From Crossaster papposus (lineage: Eukaryota; Echinodermata; Asteroidea; Velatida; Solasteridae), in assembly GCA_037893245.1 (NCBI GenBank), contig JBAIAA010001559.1:38403-102402 (forward strand): a DNA stretch of 64,000 nt. Reading direction: 5' to 3'. A program made the translations under genes and the position numbers. A model generated the notes under the pieces. The model had not been told where the DNA came from. It was given only the letters and a program-made list of their open reading frames with translations, and ran no database searches. Of the stretch, positions 21,853 to 33,000 are shown piece after piece (position 1 is the stretch's first letter; each line of letters opens with the position of its first letter).

Positions 21853-22475
21853 GCCAGGCAAGTGGGCCATTGTGTCTCCTCACGCTATTCTGAGTTAAGA
21901 CCTCTGAACATGGCGTCTTAGTAACTTCTGTTTTGTCTTTCAGTCCACTATGTCATGAGCTACACGTCTTGCACCGTGTCGTGTGGTCAGACAATTGGGC
22001 CATTGTGTCTCCTCGCGCTACTCTGAGTTAAGACCTCTGATCATGGCGGCTTATTTACTTCTGTTTTGTCTTTTAGTCCACTATGTCATGAGCTACACGT
22101 CTTGTACCGTGTCGTGTGGTCAGGCAATTGGGCCATTGTGTCTCCTCGCGCTACTCTGAGTTAAGACCTCTGATCATGGCGGCTTATTTACTTCTGTTTT
22201 GTCTTTTAGTCCACTATGTCATGAGCTACACGTCTTGTACCGTGTCATGTGGCCAGGCAAGTGGGCCATTGTGTTTCCTCACGCTACTCTGAGTTAAGAC
22301 CTCTGATCATGGCGTCTTAGTAACTTCTGTTTTGTCTTTCAGTCCACTATGTCATGAGCTACACGTCTTGTACCGTGTCGTGTGGTCAGGCAAGTGGGCC
22401 ATTGTGTCTTCTCACGCTATTCTGAGTTAAGACCTCTGAACATGGCGTCTTATTTACTTCTGTTTTGTCTTTTAG
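21849..22475 (+). repeat. 133-bp partial-exon duplication, copy B array
   Basis: The shared word 'ctatgtcatg' occurs at 21948, 22081, 22214, 22347 and 22480, exactly 133 bp apart each time. The last occurrence belongs to the full exon. Each unit contains an acceptor 'tttcag' or 'ttttag', the first part of the PLCHELH exon, and an in-frame stop at 'gagttaag'. Units differ by only a few bases. Confidence 0.9.
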
Positions 22476-22625
22476 TCCACTATGTCATGAGCTACACAAC
22501 TTGCACCGTGTCATGTGGTCAGGCAAGTGGGCCATTGTGTCTCCTCATGCTATTCTGAGCAGTGTATGGAGACTTATTCCTTCTTTTAGAGGCTACTGAC
22601 AGCAAGATGCTCAAGAGTTCTTATG
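22476..22625 (+). pseudogene. USP44/49-like catalytic-core exon, copy B, with a nonsense change
   Basis: This 150-nt copy of the exon at 20258-20407 keeps the acceptor and the GTAAGT donor. In the frame that reads PLCHELH...[10 protein letters not shown], the next codon is TGA (22597-22599), where copy A has TCA (Ser). The stop lies just before the QQDAQEFL motif, so a transcript using this exon would be truncated in the catalytic core. It is therefore annotated as a broken exon copy. Confidence 0.85.
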
Positions 22626-22737
22626 GTAAGTTTTACCATAAACAGTGGTAAGTTTTACCATAAACAGTGGTAAGTTTTACCAAAAACAGTGGTAAGCTTT
22701 ACCATAAACAGTGGTAAGTTTTACTATAAACAGTGGT
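22626..22737 (+). repeat. 22-bp tandem repeat of the splice donor (copy B, five units)
   Basis: Same unit as at 20408 but five copies. Two units have single changes (gtaagc, ttacta). Confidence 0.85.
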
Positions 22738-23357
22738 TGAGTGGAGTTCATCATCTGTGATTCATTCTGCAAGGAATTCAAGTCTGAAACCTTTAACCTG
22801 TGACAGTTGTTTCTTGGTTATTGGTCATGCCTGTTATGAGTGACTGGGCTTGTGAAAGGATGTACAATGGATGTGTGATGAAGTCTATAACACTGACCAT
22901 AAGCAAATTTGATGAAGGACCATAAATAAACCCTGAAATGGTCAGGAAGGGCCGAGCAAAATTCCCCCTAATGTGTTAATGATAATAATGGTTTTCACAT
23001 ACAAGTGGACCTCTTACTGAAAGGAGACAGGGAAATTTTCTCTTTTAAGTGGATTTCCTCTGTTTTTGTTTTAATTTTTCTCTTTTTTTTGTTTCTTTCA
23101 CTTTCAGTGTACAAAAGTAAAGGAAATAACATCTTTTCTTTCTTTTTTGACCTAGTTTCCTCTTTTTCTCTTTTTCACTTTATATTTCATTCGTACTTTA
23201 ATACTCAAACACCTGTGAATAATGCCTTGTGTTTTTACTGCGTAAATCTAGTGCAGCTTTTCTGGGATTTATTTAGAAAACCTCTTTCTCTTCTAAATTG
23301 AGTTGGCAATTTCATGATTAATGCTAATTGGCACTTTGCACTTGCCATTTGTTTCAG

Positions 23358-23591
23358 TGAGTTCCTGGATAAAATCCACGCTGAACTTAAGTGTTTGTCC
23401 TCAGTGCCATCTACACAGACGGTCAGTGAGACGTCCATTCAGACGGTCGATGAGACGTCCATTCCAACCAATGACATCATTGGCCAAAGCTTTGAAGGAG
23501 GTCTAGTTAGCCAAGTCGCCTGTCTGCAGTGCTTGAACCAGTCCAACACGTTTGAGCAGCTTGGAGACTTGTCCTTAGAGTTCCCTGAAAG
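23358..23591 (+). pseudogene. USP44/49-like finger-region exon, copy B
   Basis: This 234-nt copy of 20863-21096 is nearly identical and has an open frame, the same acceptor and the same GTAACC donor. One visible amino-acid change is VTC to VAC in the block before the CxxC. The exon is intact in itself. It is listed as part of a broken copy because the exon immediately upstream (22476-22625) carries a stop codon. It could still be used if spliced from copy A. Confidence 0.7.
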
Positions 23592-23612
23592 GTAACCTAA
23601 CCCCTAATCAAA

Positions 23613-23886
23613 TCCAACACCTTTGAGCAGCTTGGGGACTTTTCCTTGGAGTTCCCTGAAAGGTTGTGGCTGTACCAGATAAGCCACGTGGGTATGCTAA
23701 CGCTACCCGGGCTCTACTAGATAAGCCACGTGAGTATGCTAACGCTACACGGGCTCTCCCAGATAAGCCACGTGGGTATGCTAATGCTACCAGGGCTCTT
23801 GCAGATAAGCCACGTGGGTATGCTAACACTACCCGGGCTCTTCCAGATAAGCCACAAGGGACTGCTAGCGCTTCCCAGGCTTTTAC
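23613..23886 (+). repeat. Exon-tail duplicate and 42-bp repeat, copy B
   Basis: 23613-23663 repeats the exon tail, and 23677-23886 holds five 42-bp units, as in copy A (21118-21391). This supports duplication of the whole block. The offset from copy A is 2495 bp. Confidence 0.85.
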
Positions 23887-24223
23887 AACCCAACCAAGTA
23901 AGAATGCTGGCACTTCCCAACAGCGAAAAAAATACACGGGGGCGGCGGGCGAATTCGCCCCGGAAACACCTAAAGGAGCCCCCGAAATAGGAAAAAAATG
24001 GGATTTCGGGGGCGACTTAAAAACTAGGAAATGGTCCAAAATCGGCCCCGTAATATTTGCTGCACGACTACGAACGGCCGCTCTCTCTGATCCTAGCGCA
24101 GCGGCTAAGCGGCCGCGCCGGCATGCAGACCGGAGATCCAGAGCGCCCGGTACATGTACGGTACATGTACAGTACATATACAGTACATATATTTAGCACT
24201 CAGCAGCGCGCGCTGCATGCATT

Positions 24224-24331
24224 AGTCTTGGTGCAAGACGTCCCTGTTTTGTATTTCGTGGAGTGATAGCGCCCTCTATTAGCGGAAATTTGTGGAAATA
24301 CAAAACAGGGACGTCTTGCACCAAGACTATA
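24224..24331. repeat. Inverted repeat ending segmental copy B
   Basis: The sequence 'cttggtgcaagacgtccctg' and the following ttttgtattt are inverted downstream of a short centre, giving arms of about 34 bp. The centre holds one arm of the 'gcgccctctattagcgg' hairpin seen whole at 21770-21852. Confidence 0.7.
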
Positions 24332-24725
24332 TGCATGACGCGTACAACAGCGATAAAAAGCTGGCCTGTAATATGTGGCCGTTTTCAAAACGTTTGTTTC
24401 GTCTACATTCCGGCTTCATGCAATTCACCATCCGAACTACTCAGCGCGGAGCATTTAAAACGACTGGAAAAAAAGACTAGGGGGTGTCGCAATTGAGCAA
24501 TTAGGGATACCCCTCTCTGGGCACGCGATCGCTGCAGCGCATGTGCTATGTACACTACATGTATGCATGTATATACTGCAGCGATATCGGCAAAGTAAAC
24601 CTCGTGCGATTTTGTGACTGTACTGGTTTGAAGTTTTCATAGATTGTTTGCGTGCCAAATTTAATAGTCCTGATCCAAGACCGAGCTAGCCGTTCATTTT
24701 GTTCCGCGGCGCGCCGTCCGTATCC
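24332..24725. other. Unassigned sequence
   Basis: No gene or repeat was recognised between the inverted repeat and the hairpin at 24729. Confidence 0.4.
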
Positions 24726-24728
24726 AGG

Positions 24729-24802
24729 CTTATTGAGGGCGCCCTAAATTATCGCCAGATTCGTTCGAATCTGGCGATGATTTAGGGCGCCCTCAATAAG
24801 CC
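24729..24802. repeat. Near-perfect 74-bp hairpin
   Basis: Arms 'aggcttattgagggcgccct' and onward pair with the mirror complement after a ttcg-type centre (around 24764). This is probably a miniature foldback element. Confidence 0.8.
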
Positions 24803-25047
24803 TGGTGTATCATGTCTGCGTAAACGGTGTAGTGTTTGTCACGTCACGTCACGCTTGGTGCGCGTGACCCTCCATGAAAAACCGCCCATGTGCATGTTCT
24901 GCAGATCTAGTCTTTTTATTGGTGTATCATGTCTGCGTAAACGGTGTAGCGTTTGTCACGTCACGTCACGCTTGGTGCGCGTGGCCCTCCATGAAAGACC
25001 GCCCATGTGCATGTTCTGCAGATCTAGTCTTTTTATTGGTGTATCAT
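24803..25047. repeat. Tandem duplication of about 118 bp
   Basis: The block starting 'ggtgtatcatgtctgcgtaa' is present at 24803 and 24921, with a truncated third start at 25038. The two units differ by a few substitutions. Confidence 0.85.
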
Positions 25048-25388
25048 GTTGACAATTGCCCTGCTGGGTTGAATACATTCTGTGTTGATTGGTCAAGTCA
25101 AAGTTTGATCCCTCGCCCTATATTTAGTCTCTCAATTGTTTTCTGGCAATTATAGTTCAGTTCTATCCATCATTTCTTATTTCAAAAGGTTGATTTGATA
25201 TTCTTAAATACATGTAGATGGCTTTGTTTTGTTCATTCTCCTAATAATTGAAATAAATCATTGATTTTCTTTTCAATGCTCTTCATTGTCAATTGATTGG
25301 ATTTGTTTCTACTCTAATTCACCCAGTCAATTTAAATGAGCGGATGCCAACGTGCAATATACTGTCTCATTTCAAGATATTACATTTT
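25048..25388. other. Unassigned AT-rich sequence
   Basis: I see no gene or structured repeat here. Confidence 0.4.
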
Positions 25389-26276
25389 GGTCCGACTCGG
25401 TCCCCTGGCCGGCTCGGTCCCCTGGCCGACTCGGTCCCCTGGCTGACTCGGTCCACTGGCCGACTAGGTCCCCTGGCCGACTAGGTCCCCTGGCCGACTC
25501 GGCCCTGATTCGGCCCCCTCCCCCGTCCCGAGTGCCCCTGGCCGACTAGGTCCCCTGGCCGACACTGCCCCGATTCGGCCCCCTCCCCCGTCCCGAGTGC
25601 CCCGTCCCGGCTGCCCCGTCCCGGCTGCCCCGTCCCGGCTGCCCCGTCCCGGCTGCCCCGTCCCGGCTGCCCCGTGCCGGCTGCCCCGTGCCGGCTGCCC
25701 CGTCCCGGCTGCCCCGTCCCGGCTGCCTCATCTCGGCTGCCTTGTCTCGAGCTGCCTTGTCTCGAGCTGCCTTGTCCCGATGCTGCCTCGTCCCGATTCT
25801 GCCTCGTCCCGATTCTGCCTCGTCCCGATTCTGCCTCGTCTCGAGGCTTTTTCGTTCCGAGGCTCTTCTGGTCCCGAGGCCGACTCAGACCCCTGGCTGA
25901 CTCGGACCCCTGGCCGACTCGGTCCCGATTTGGCTGCCCCGTCCCGGCTGCCCCGTCTCGGCTGCCCCGTCTGGCTGCCCCGTCCCGAGGCTGCCCCGTC
26001 CTGAATCTGCCTCGCCCCGAGGCTGCCTCGTGCCGAGGCTGCCTCGTCTTGCGCCGGCTGCCTCGTCTTGCGCCGGCTGCCTCGCGCCGGCTGCCTCGCG
26101 CCGGCTGCCTCGCGCCGGCTGCCTCGCGCCGGCTGCCTCGCGCCGGCTGCCTCGCGCCGGCTGCCTCGCGCCGGCTGCCTCGCGCCGGCTGCCTCGCGCC
26201 GGCTGCCTCGCGCCGGCTGCCTCGCGCCGGCTGCCTCGCGCCGGCTGCCTCGCGCCGGCTGCCTCGCGCCGGCTGC
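25389..26276. repeat. GC-rich minisatellite block (17-bp and 14-bp units)
   Basis: 25389-25565 is a 17-bp array (ggtcccctggccgactc). From about 25595 to 25735 a 14-bp unit (cccggctgccccgt) takes over, then diverged gctgcctcgtcccgatt-type units. The last 220 bp (about 26055-26275) is a nearly pure 14-bp array (gcctcgcgccggct). Long open frames on both strands (PAAPSRLPRPG..., AGARQPARGSRRE...) follow from the GC-rich repeat and are not called genes. Confidence 0.9.
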
Positions 26277-26290
26277 ATTGTTTCTGTTGT

Positions 26291-28385
26291 CGTGGTTACA
26301 TTTCAAGATAAAGACCAAGACAATATTTTGATTGTTTTTTTTGAAACCCCAGTGATGTAGTCTTGCATGAAATTTGGGGCTTGAATTAGGCTAGTGCATG
26401 GCCGCTTCCTTGCAGTCATGGGGCGGGGTTTTAACAATTGTCAGTTTTTATTTAACGTTAGGCATATGTAGCAGACAAAAACAAGCCTCGGGAGACAATT
26501 TTCCGGATTGTGATACATCAGCGACATTTTATTACTGGCAGCACTCAACAGGTAAAGAAACTGTTTACCGAACGTATACAATTTGGACCCTGACTTAATT
26601 TGTATGTTGATTTTCCACATTTTCCCAGTTGACCTGGTTAGTCAAATTGTCCTTTCACTACAAATTCCGGCATATAAAGCAATAGTGTGTGACAGGTGGA
26701 AACGGGCTCTTCAAGTCTGGAGATGGAATTCATGCTTTTATTCCTTCATCATCAGTGGCTGCATTGCAGCATGTGCAGCATGAGAACCCTCCCCGCCCCT
26801 CCTTTGTGGTGATCATTGGGCTTGCGGAATGTTGTGGTTTCTTTTTAGGTAACAATAGTCAAGACAATGTGTAGGTATGTCATATGAAGCACGATATGTG
26901 GCAGAGATAACCCCCCCTCTTTTGTGTTGACATTGTGTTCCCGGAATCTCAGGAATTCCTTTTAGGTTTCAAGGGGGGGTGGGTGGGTTAGGTTACAATA
27001 GTGTTGAGTGCGTATAAAGTATAGGGATAAGAGGGGGGGGGGGGGGGTACCCCTCTGCCACATATTGTGCTGGGTGTAAGGTATGGGGGACAAAGGGGGA
27101 ATCGCGCGGTCCAATACCATGCTGGGTACGATAAATTCCGGAGCGCGGCTGGTGAATTTTAGTTATCTGGCCCATAAACCTGTAGGCAAGTAACAATGAA
27201 TTTGCATATTAGTGTGTTGCTTTTTTGGGGGTTACAAAATGCAGCACTGTCTTAATTGTTGTGTGAGCACATTTGTATGCATAAGTTATATAATGATACC
27301 AGTCAGGCATGCCAATGGTGTACTGACTTGCATGCCTTTGCTTTTCCTTTCAAGTTATTGTTACAATAATTTAGTCATTCCGTTTTGGAGCTCTCCGGTG
27401 TGAGCAGCTATTGCTACAATGAATTAGTCATTGCGTTTTTGAGCTCGGTGCAGTGAACAGCTATTGCTGCAATGATTTAGTCATTCCGTTTTTGAGCTCG
27501 CATGGAGTGAGAAGCATCAACTCATCTCTCCTGATATTACTTGGCCATTAGTGCTATTGCTATAGCCAGTTTCAGTGTTTAATATGTATACACCTCCTAA
27601 TTTATCGGTGCTGTTTTCCGTTTTGCAAAGTTTGACTGGCACCAGTTGAGGAACGTCACATGCATGGTAAGTAAAGTGATCTTTACTGTTTTATTAAAAC
27701 GTAGCTTGAATTTTGTTATTTAACTCTTGTGGAAGTTTAGGGAGTTGGACATAGTGTGACGTTATCAGCAGCGCACTTGATGAATTAATAAGTCGGCAGA
27801 TTTTGCGCGTGATTCATTTCCACGCGCTGTCGGCGCGCGGCACATGAAGCTCAAAGAAATTGCCCCTTTATATTGATATTTCTAAAGGTTTAGTGTAGAC
27901 AAGTTATTTTGCAAGTGTTTTTGTGATTTTGTTAGTTTATTTGTTATTGAGGGGGGATGATTTTATAATACAGGTAAAGTATTGAGAATGTTTAACTTTA
28001 GTTTAGGGCCTAATGTAGGCGGCAAAAGGAAAGTTTGTTTAACACAGTGGCCAAATTTTGTGTCAATCTAGATATGCTCTTTGTTTGTATAAGCCTATAA
28101 GATTAATGAAGTCGGCAGCTCGTATCCAACAAAGCCCTTCAACTGTTTAGTCTCGATTCTGAACGCTCTATAACTTAGGGTGCACTAGCCTAATTCGAGC
28201 CCCATTGAAACTAGTGTAAAATCAATATCGTTCCGGGCCAAGTTTCATGCAAACCGACATCACTGGGGATTTTCAAACAACAATATAAAGATTATTGTCT
28301 TGGCCTTTATCTTTGGATGTCTTTTCAATTTTTGGTGGGTTAGCCAATAATTTTTTTTAATATTCACACCAAAAGAAACTCGCCT
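26291..28385. repeat. Long-TIR element, copy B
   Basis: The left side resumes with 'ccccagtgatgta' and 'gaattaggctagtgca'. The right side (about 28160-28385) carries the inverse and reaches further, to 'cacaccaaaagaaactcg', which matches the left end of copy A in inverse orientation. The interior is longer than copy A and includes a 15-G run (27033-27047). The left terminus appears trimmed at the junction with the GC-rich minisatellite. No recognisable transposase. Confidence 0.7.
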
Positions 28386-29020
28386 CCCGAAACGTGATAC
28401 TTTCCCATCTTGCACGCAGCCATTTTACAAATGGCATCTCTTTATTTTTTTCAAAATAAGTTTCATGTCGGGCGTGTTTTGTAGGGTCGGGCGGGGACGA
28501 TCAACAATTTTTTTTTTATCTGGCCTAATAAAAATATATTTCCACTTAATGTACACAGTGATGCTAAAGTCTAAAATGCGATTCTAAAATTTTATTGTCT
28601 TTTTAAATAATTTTTTAATTTTTTTATATAAAATGTATTATTTTTTTTTTCTCATTACCTCTGTGCATTTTTTTCTTTTACAAAAATGCACAATATACAT
28701 CTTTTCTTTTTATTAAAAAAAATCAGATGATCAGTTGTATTCTTTCAGAAATGACTACCAAACATATATTTTTTAGAAAGTTACACACTTGGCTAAACTT
28801 ATCATTGAGATAAAATCAATGCAACCAAGTGAAAATCAATTTTTAGTCTTCTAATAGGCCTTAGTTTGTTTGGACATATTTTGCTTAGGCTGCTTTCTGT
28901 TTGTTTGTTCGTCTTTAGTTTAAGAGTCTTGCATTTTTGCTAAATGTAACAGTTAGAACTCGTCTTTGATTGACTTGCACAGCTTGCCCCATAACGTATG
29001 GTGGGGTCGGGCCACATGTA
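28386..29020. other. AT-rich sequence without recognised features
   Basis: Homopolymer-rich A/T sequence. I see no gene or repeat. Confidence 0.4.
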
Positions 29021-29029
29021 TAGTTTTGT

Positions 29030-29252
29030 GTTTCCGCGTTTCCACTATTTTGTGTTCCGCGTTTCCACTATTTTGTGTTCCGCGTTTCCACTATTTTGTG
29101 TTCCGCGTTTCCACTATTTTGTGTTCTGCGTTTCCACTATTTTGTGTTCTGCGTTTCCACTATTTTGTGTTCCACGTTCCCACTATTTTGTGTTCCGCAT
29201 TTCCACTATTTTGTGTTCCGCGTTTCCACTATTTTGTGTTCCACTTGAATCG
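29030..29252. repeat. 23-bp minisatellite, about ten units
   Basis: The unit is tttccactattttgtgttc plus cgcg, with point variants (tctgcg, ccacg, ccgca). It gives short open frames, which are artefacts. Confidence 0.9.
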
Positions 29253-29640
29253 ACAATTATAATGTAAATTATTTATGTAATATCGTAGCTAGAAATGTTG
29301 GTTTTGAAAAAAAGAAACAAAAAGGGCCTCCTTTCTTTTACAAAAAAGGCATGACGCTTCATTTTTTTAAATTGGCCTAAAGACTATTTCTGCTTCCGAA
29401 AAAGAACCATCAGCTACTAGCACACTACTTAGCCCACACTGATTCCCTTTTTCTCGATCTAAGAACCCTGAAACTGCACGATATTTACTCTCTTTAGTTA
29501 GGAACAATCATGTACCATCTCGCTCACAATACATTACTCATTTGTCTTGCATCAATATTTTCCAGAAATCGTCATATTCATACTCGTGTACTCATCAAGC
29601 TTCTCACTTTCATATCCACTTTTTACAAACAAATTTTACC
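29253..29640. other. Unassigned spacer
   Basis: No gene was recognised between the two related minisatellites. Confidence 0.4.
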
Positions 29641-30095
29641 CCGTGTTCCATCTTTACTTCTTGTTCCAACTTTAACCCCATGTTCCACCTTTTTTTATTC
29701 CACGTTCCAAATTGTTGTATTCCGCGTTCCAAATTGTTGTATTCCGCGTTCCAACTTTTTTTATTCCGCGTTCCAAATTGTTGTATTCCGCGTTCCAACT
29801 TTTTTTATTCCGCGTTCCAATTTTTTTTATTCTGCGTTCCAACTTTTTTTAATTCGGCGTTCCAACTTTTTTTAATTCGGCGTTCCCAACTTTTTTTTAT
29901 TCTGCGTTCCCAACTTTTTCTACTCCGCGTTCGCAACTGTTTTTACTCTGCGTTCCCAACTGTTTCTACTCTGCATTCCCAACTGTTTCTACTCCGTGTT
30001 CCCAACTGTTTCTACTACGCGTTCCCAACTTTTTCTACCCCTGTTCCAACTTTTTATACTCGGCGTTCCAACTATTTTTATTCCGCGTCCCTTCC
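29641..30095. repeat. 22-bp-class minisatellite with a 'ttccgcgttccaa' core
   Basis: About 20 diverged units, each with (t)tccgcgttcc(c)aact or variants followed by a T-rich spacer. The core resembles that of the 29030-29252 array, so the two may share an origin. Confidence 0.85.
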
Positions 30096-30099
30096 GCCC

Positions 30100-33000
30100 A
30101 GACCTGCACGCCTAGACCAAAAAATTATTTACAAAGACGAGTGTCTAACAACAAAATTTTTGCCCATCCAAGGCCAACTTTTGTTTGTGTGTATTTTAAA
30201 CCACTTTAGAGCAAGACTGTTGTTGGATAAGGGAGTGACAGCCCAAGATGATGACAGGACTGGAAGACTGGACGATTGGTGGGTGTTTTATGACACGTTC
30301 TGTTATATTAAAGCACTGTAGTGCATATTTTGTGCATAAATAGATACATATAATGCGCCTCTATATTTGGCGTGATGAAATTTGTTTAAAATTACACCTT
30401 AAATACCCGACTCCAGTAATAATAAAAACAAGTATAACAATGTATACAGCTTTGCCCATCCAAAGTTGATATTTGATTATTGTTATTGTTTTAATTTTAA
30501 ACAGCTTGAGATGGAGAATTAAAGAATGTGACAACAAGACCGCACGCCCAGACCAGCACGCCTAGACCGAAACAAAGTTAAGTATATGATTTAAGAGAGG
30601 TTAAATTGACTAGGGGACTAATTATTTAGATTTTGTTTGGATACTGTGCAAGTGTAAACTGTTTTTGTCATTGCAGGCGCCAACAAAATGAACCGGCGCT
30701 GAGCCGCCTTGCCCGCCGCCGTCAACGCTTGTTCATTTTAGTGGCGTCTGCTCGGAGAAAGACAAGAAGACACGAAAAGGAATGAAAACAAAACCCACTC
30801 AAATACTGACACACAGTTACGAGTAATTTTCGATGCCAAACTGCTTATGAGACTAATTTTGTCGACTTTGTTTGGATACCCGACTGTGCAAGTGTAGACT
30901 TGAAATGAAGTCGTTGGACACTGTCGTTTTTGTATGTGTAGTCGCCATCCAAAAAAACCAACGCTGAGCCACTATGCATGGACAAAGACGACAGTGTCTC
31001 ACAAGAAACATTTTGCCCATCCAAGGCCAACTTTTGTTTGTGTGTATTTTAAACCACTTTAGAGGAAGACTGTTGTTGGATAAGGGAGTGACAGCCCAAG
31101 ATGATGACAGGACTGGAAGACTGGACGATTGGTGGGTGTTTTATGACACGTTCTGTTATATTGAAGCACTGTAGTGCATATTTTGTGCATAAATAGATAC
31201 ATATAATGCGCCTCTATATTTGGCGTGATGAAATTTGTTTGAAATTACACCTTAAATACCCGACTCCAGTAATAATCAAAACAAGTATAACAATGTATAC
31301 AGCTTTGCCCATCCAAAGTTGATATTTGATTATTGTTATTGTTTTAATTTTAAACAGCTTGAGATGAAGAATTAAAGAATGCGACAACAAGACCGCACGC
31401 CCAGACCAGCACGCCTAGACCGAAACAAAGTTAAGTATATGATTTAAGAGAGGTTAAATTGACTAGGGGACTAATTATTTAGATTTTGTTTGGATACTGT
31501 GCAAGTGTAAACTGTTTTTGTCATTGCAGGCGCCAACAAAATGAACCGGCGCTGAGCCGCCTTGCCCGCCGCCGTCAACGCTTGTTCATTTTAGTGGCGT
31601 CTGCTCGAAGAAAGACAAGAAGACACGAAAAGGAATGAAAACAAAACCCACTCAAATACTGACACACAGTTACGAGTAATTTTCGATGCCAAACTGCTTA
31701 TGAGACTAATTTTGTCGACTTTGTTTGGATACCCGACTGTGCAAGTGTAGACTTGAAATGAAGTCGTTGGACACTGTCGTTTTTGTATGTGTAGTCGCCA
31801 TCCAAAAAAACCAACGCTGAGCCACTATGCATGGACAAAGACGACAGTGTCTCACAAGAAACATTTTGCCCATCCAAGGCCAACTTTTGTTTGTGTGTAT
31901 TTTAAACCACTTTAGAGGAAGACTGTTGTTGGATAAGGGAGTGACAGCCCAAGATGATGACAGGACTGGAAGACTGGACGATTGGTGGGTGTTTTATGAC
32001 ACGTTCTGTTATATTGAAGCACTGTAGTGCATATTTTGTGCATAAATAGATACATATAATGCGCCTCTATATTTGGCGTGATGAAATTTGTTTGAAATTA
32101 CACCTTAAATACCCGACTCCAGTAATAATCAAAACAAGTATAACAATGTATACAGCTTTGCCCATCCAAAGTTGATATTTGATTATTGTTATTGTTTTAA
32201 TTTTAAACAGCTTGAGATGGAGAATTAAAGAATGTGACAACAAGACCGCACGCCCAGACCAGCACGCCTAGACCGAAACAAAGTTAAGTATATGATTTAA
32301 GAGAGGTTAAATTGACTAGGGGACTAATTATTTAGATTTTGTTTGGATACTGTGCAAGTGTAAACTGTTTTTGTCATTGCAGGCGCCAACAAAATGAACC
32401 GGCGCTGAGCCGCCTTGCCCGCCGCCGTCAACGCTTGTTCATTTTAGTGGCGTCTGCTCGGAGAAAGACAAGAAGACACGAAAAGGAATGAAAACAAAAC
32501 CCACTCAAATACTGACACACAGTTACGAGTAATTTTCGATGCCAAACTGCTTATGAGACTAATTTTGTCGACTTTGTTTGGATACCCGACTGTGCAAGTG
32601 TAGACTTGAAATGAAGTCGTTGGACACTGTCGTTTTTGTATGTGTAGTCGCCATCCAAAAAAACCAACGCTGAGCCACTATGCATGGACAAAGACGACAG
32701 TGTCTCACAAGAAACATTTTGCCCATCCAAGGCCAACTTTTGTTTGTGTGTATTTTAAACCACTTTAGAGGAAGACTGTTGTTGGATAAGGGAGTGACAG
32801 CCCAAGATGATGACAGGACTGGAAGACTGGACGATTGGTGGGTGTTTTATGACACGTTCTGTTATATTGAAGCACTGTAGTGCATATTTTGTGCATAAAT
32901 AGATACATATATTTGGCGTGATGAAATTTGTTTGAAATTACACCTTAAATACCCGACTCCAGTAATAATCAAAACAAGTATAACAATGTATACAGCTTTG

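Noticed and set aside
25481..26278. Arg/Gly/Ala-rich open frames on both strands of the GC-rich block
   Set aside because: GC-rich 14-bp and 17-bp repeats lack stops by composition; both strands are open.
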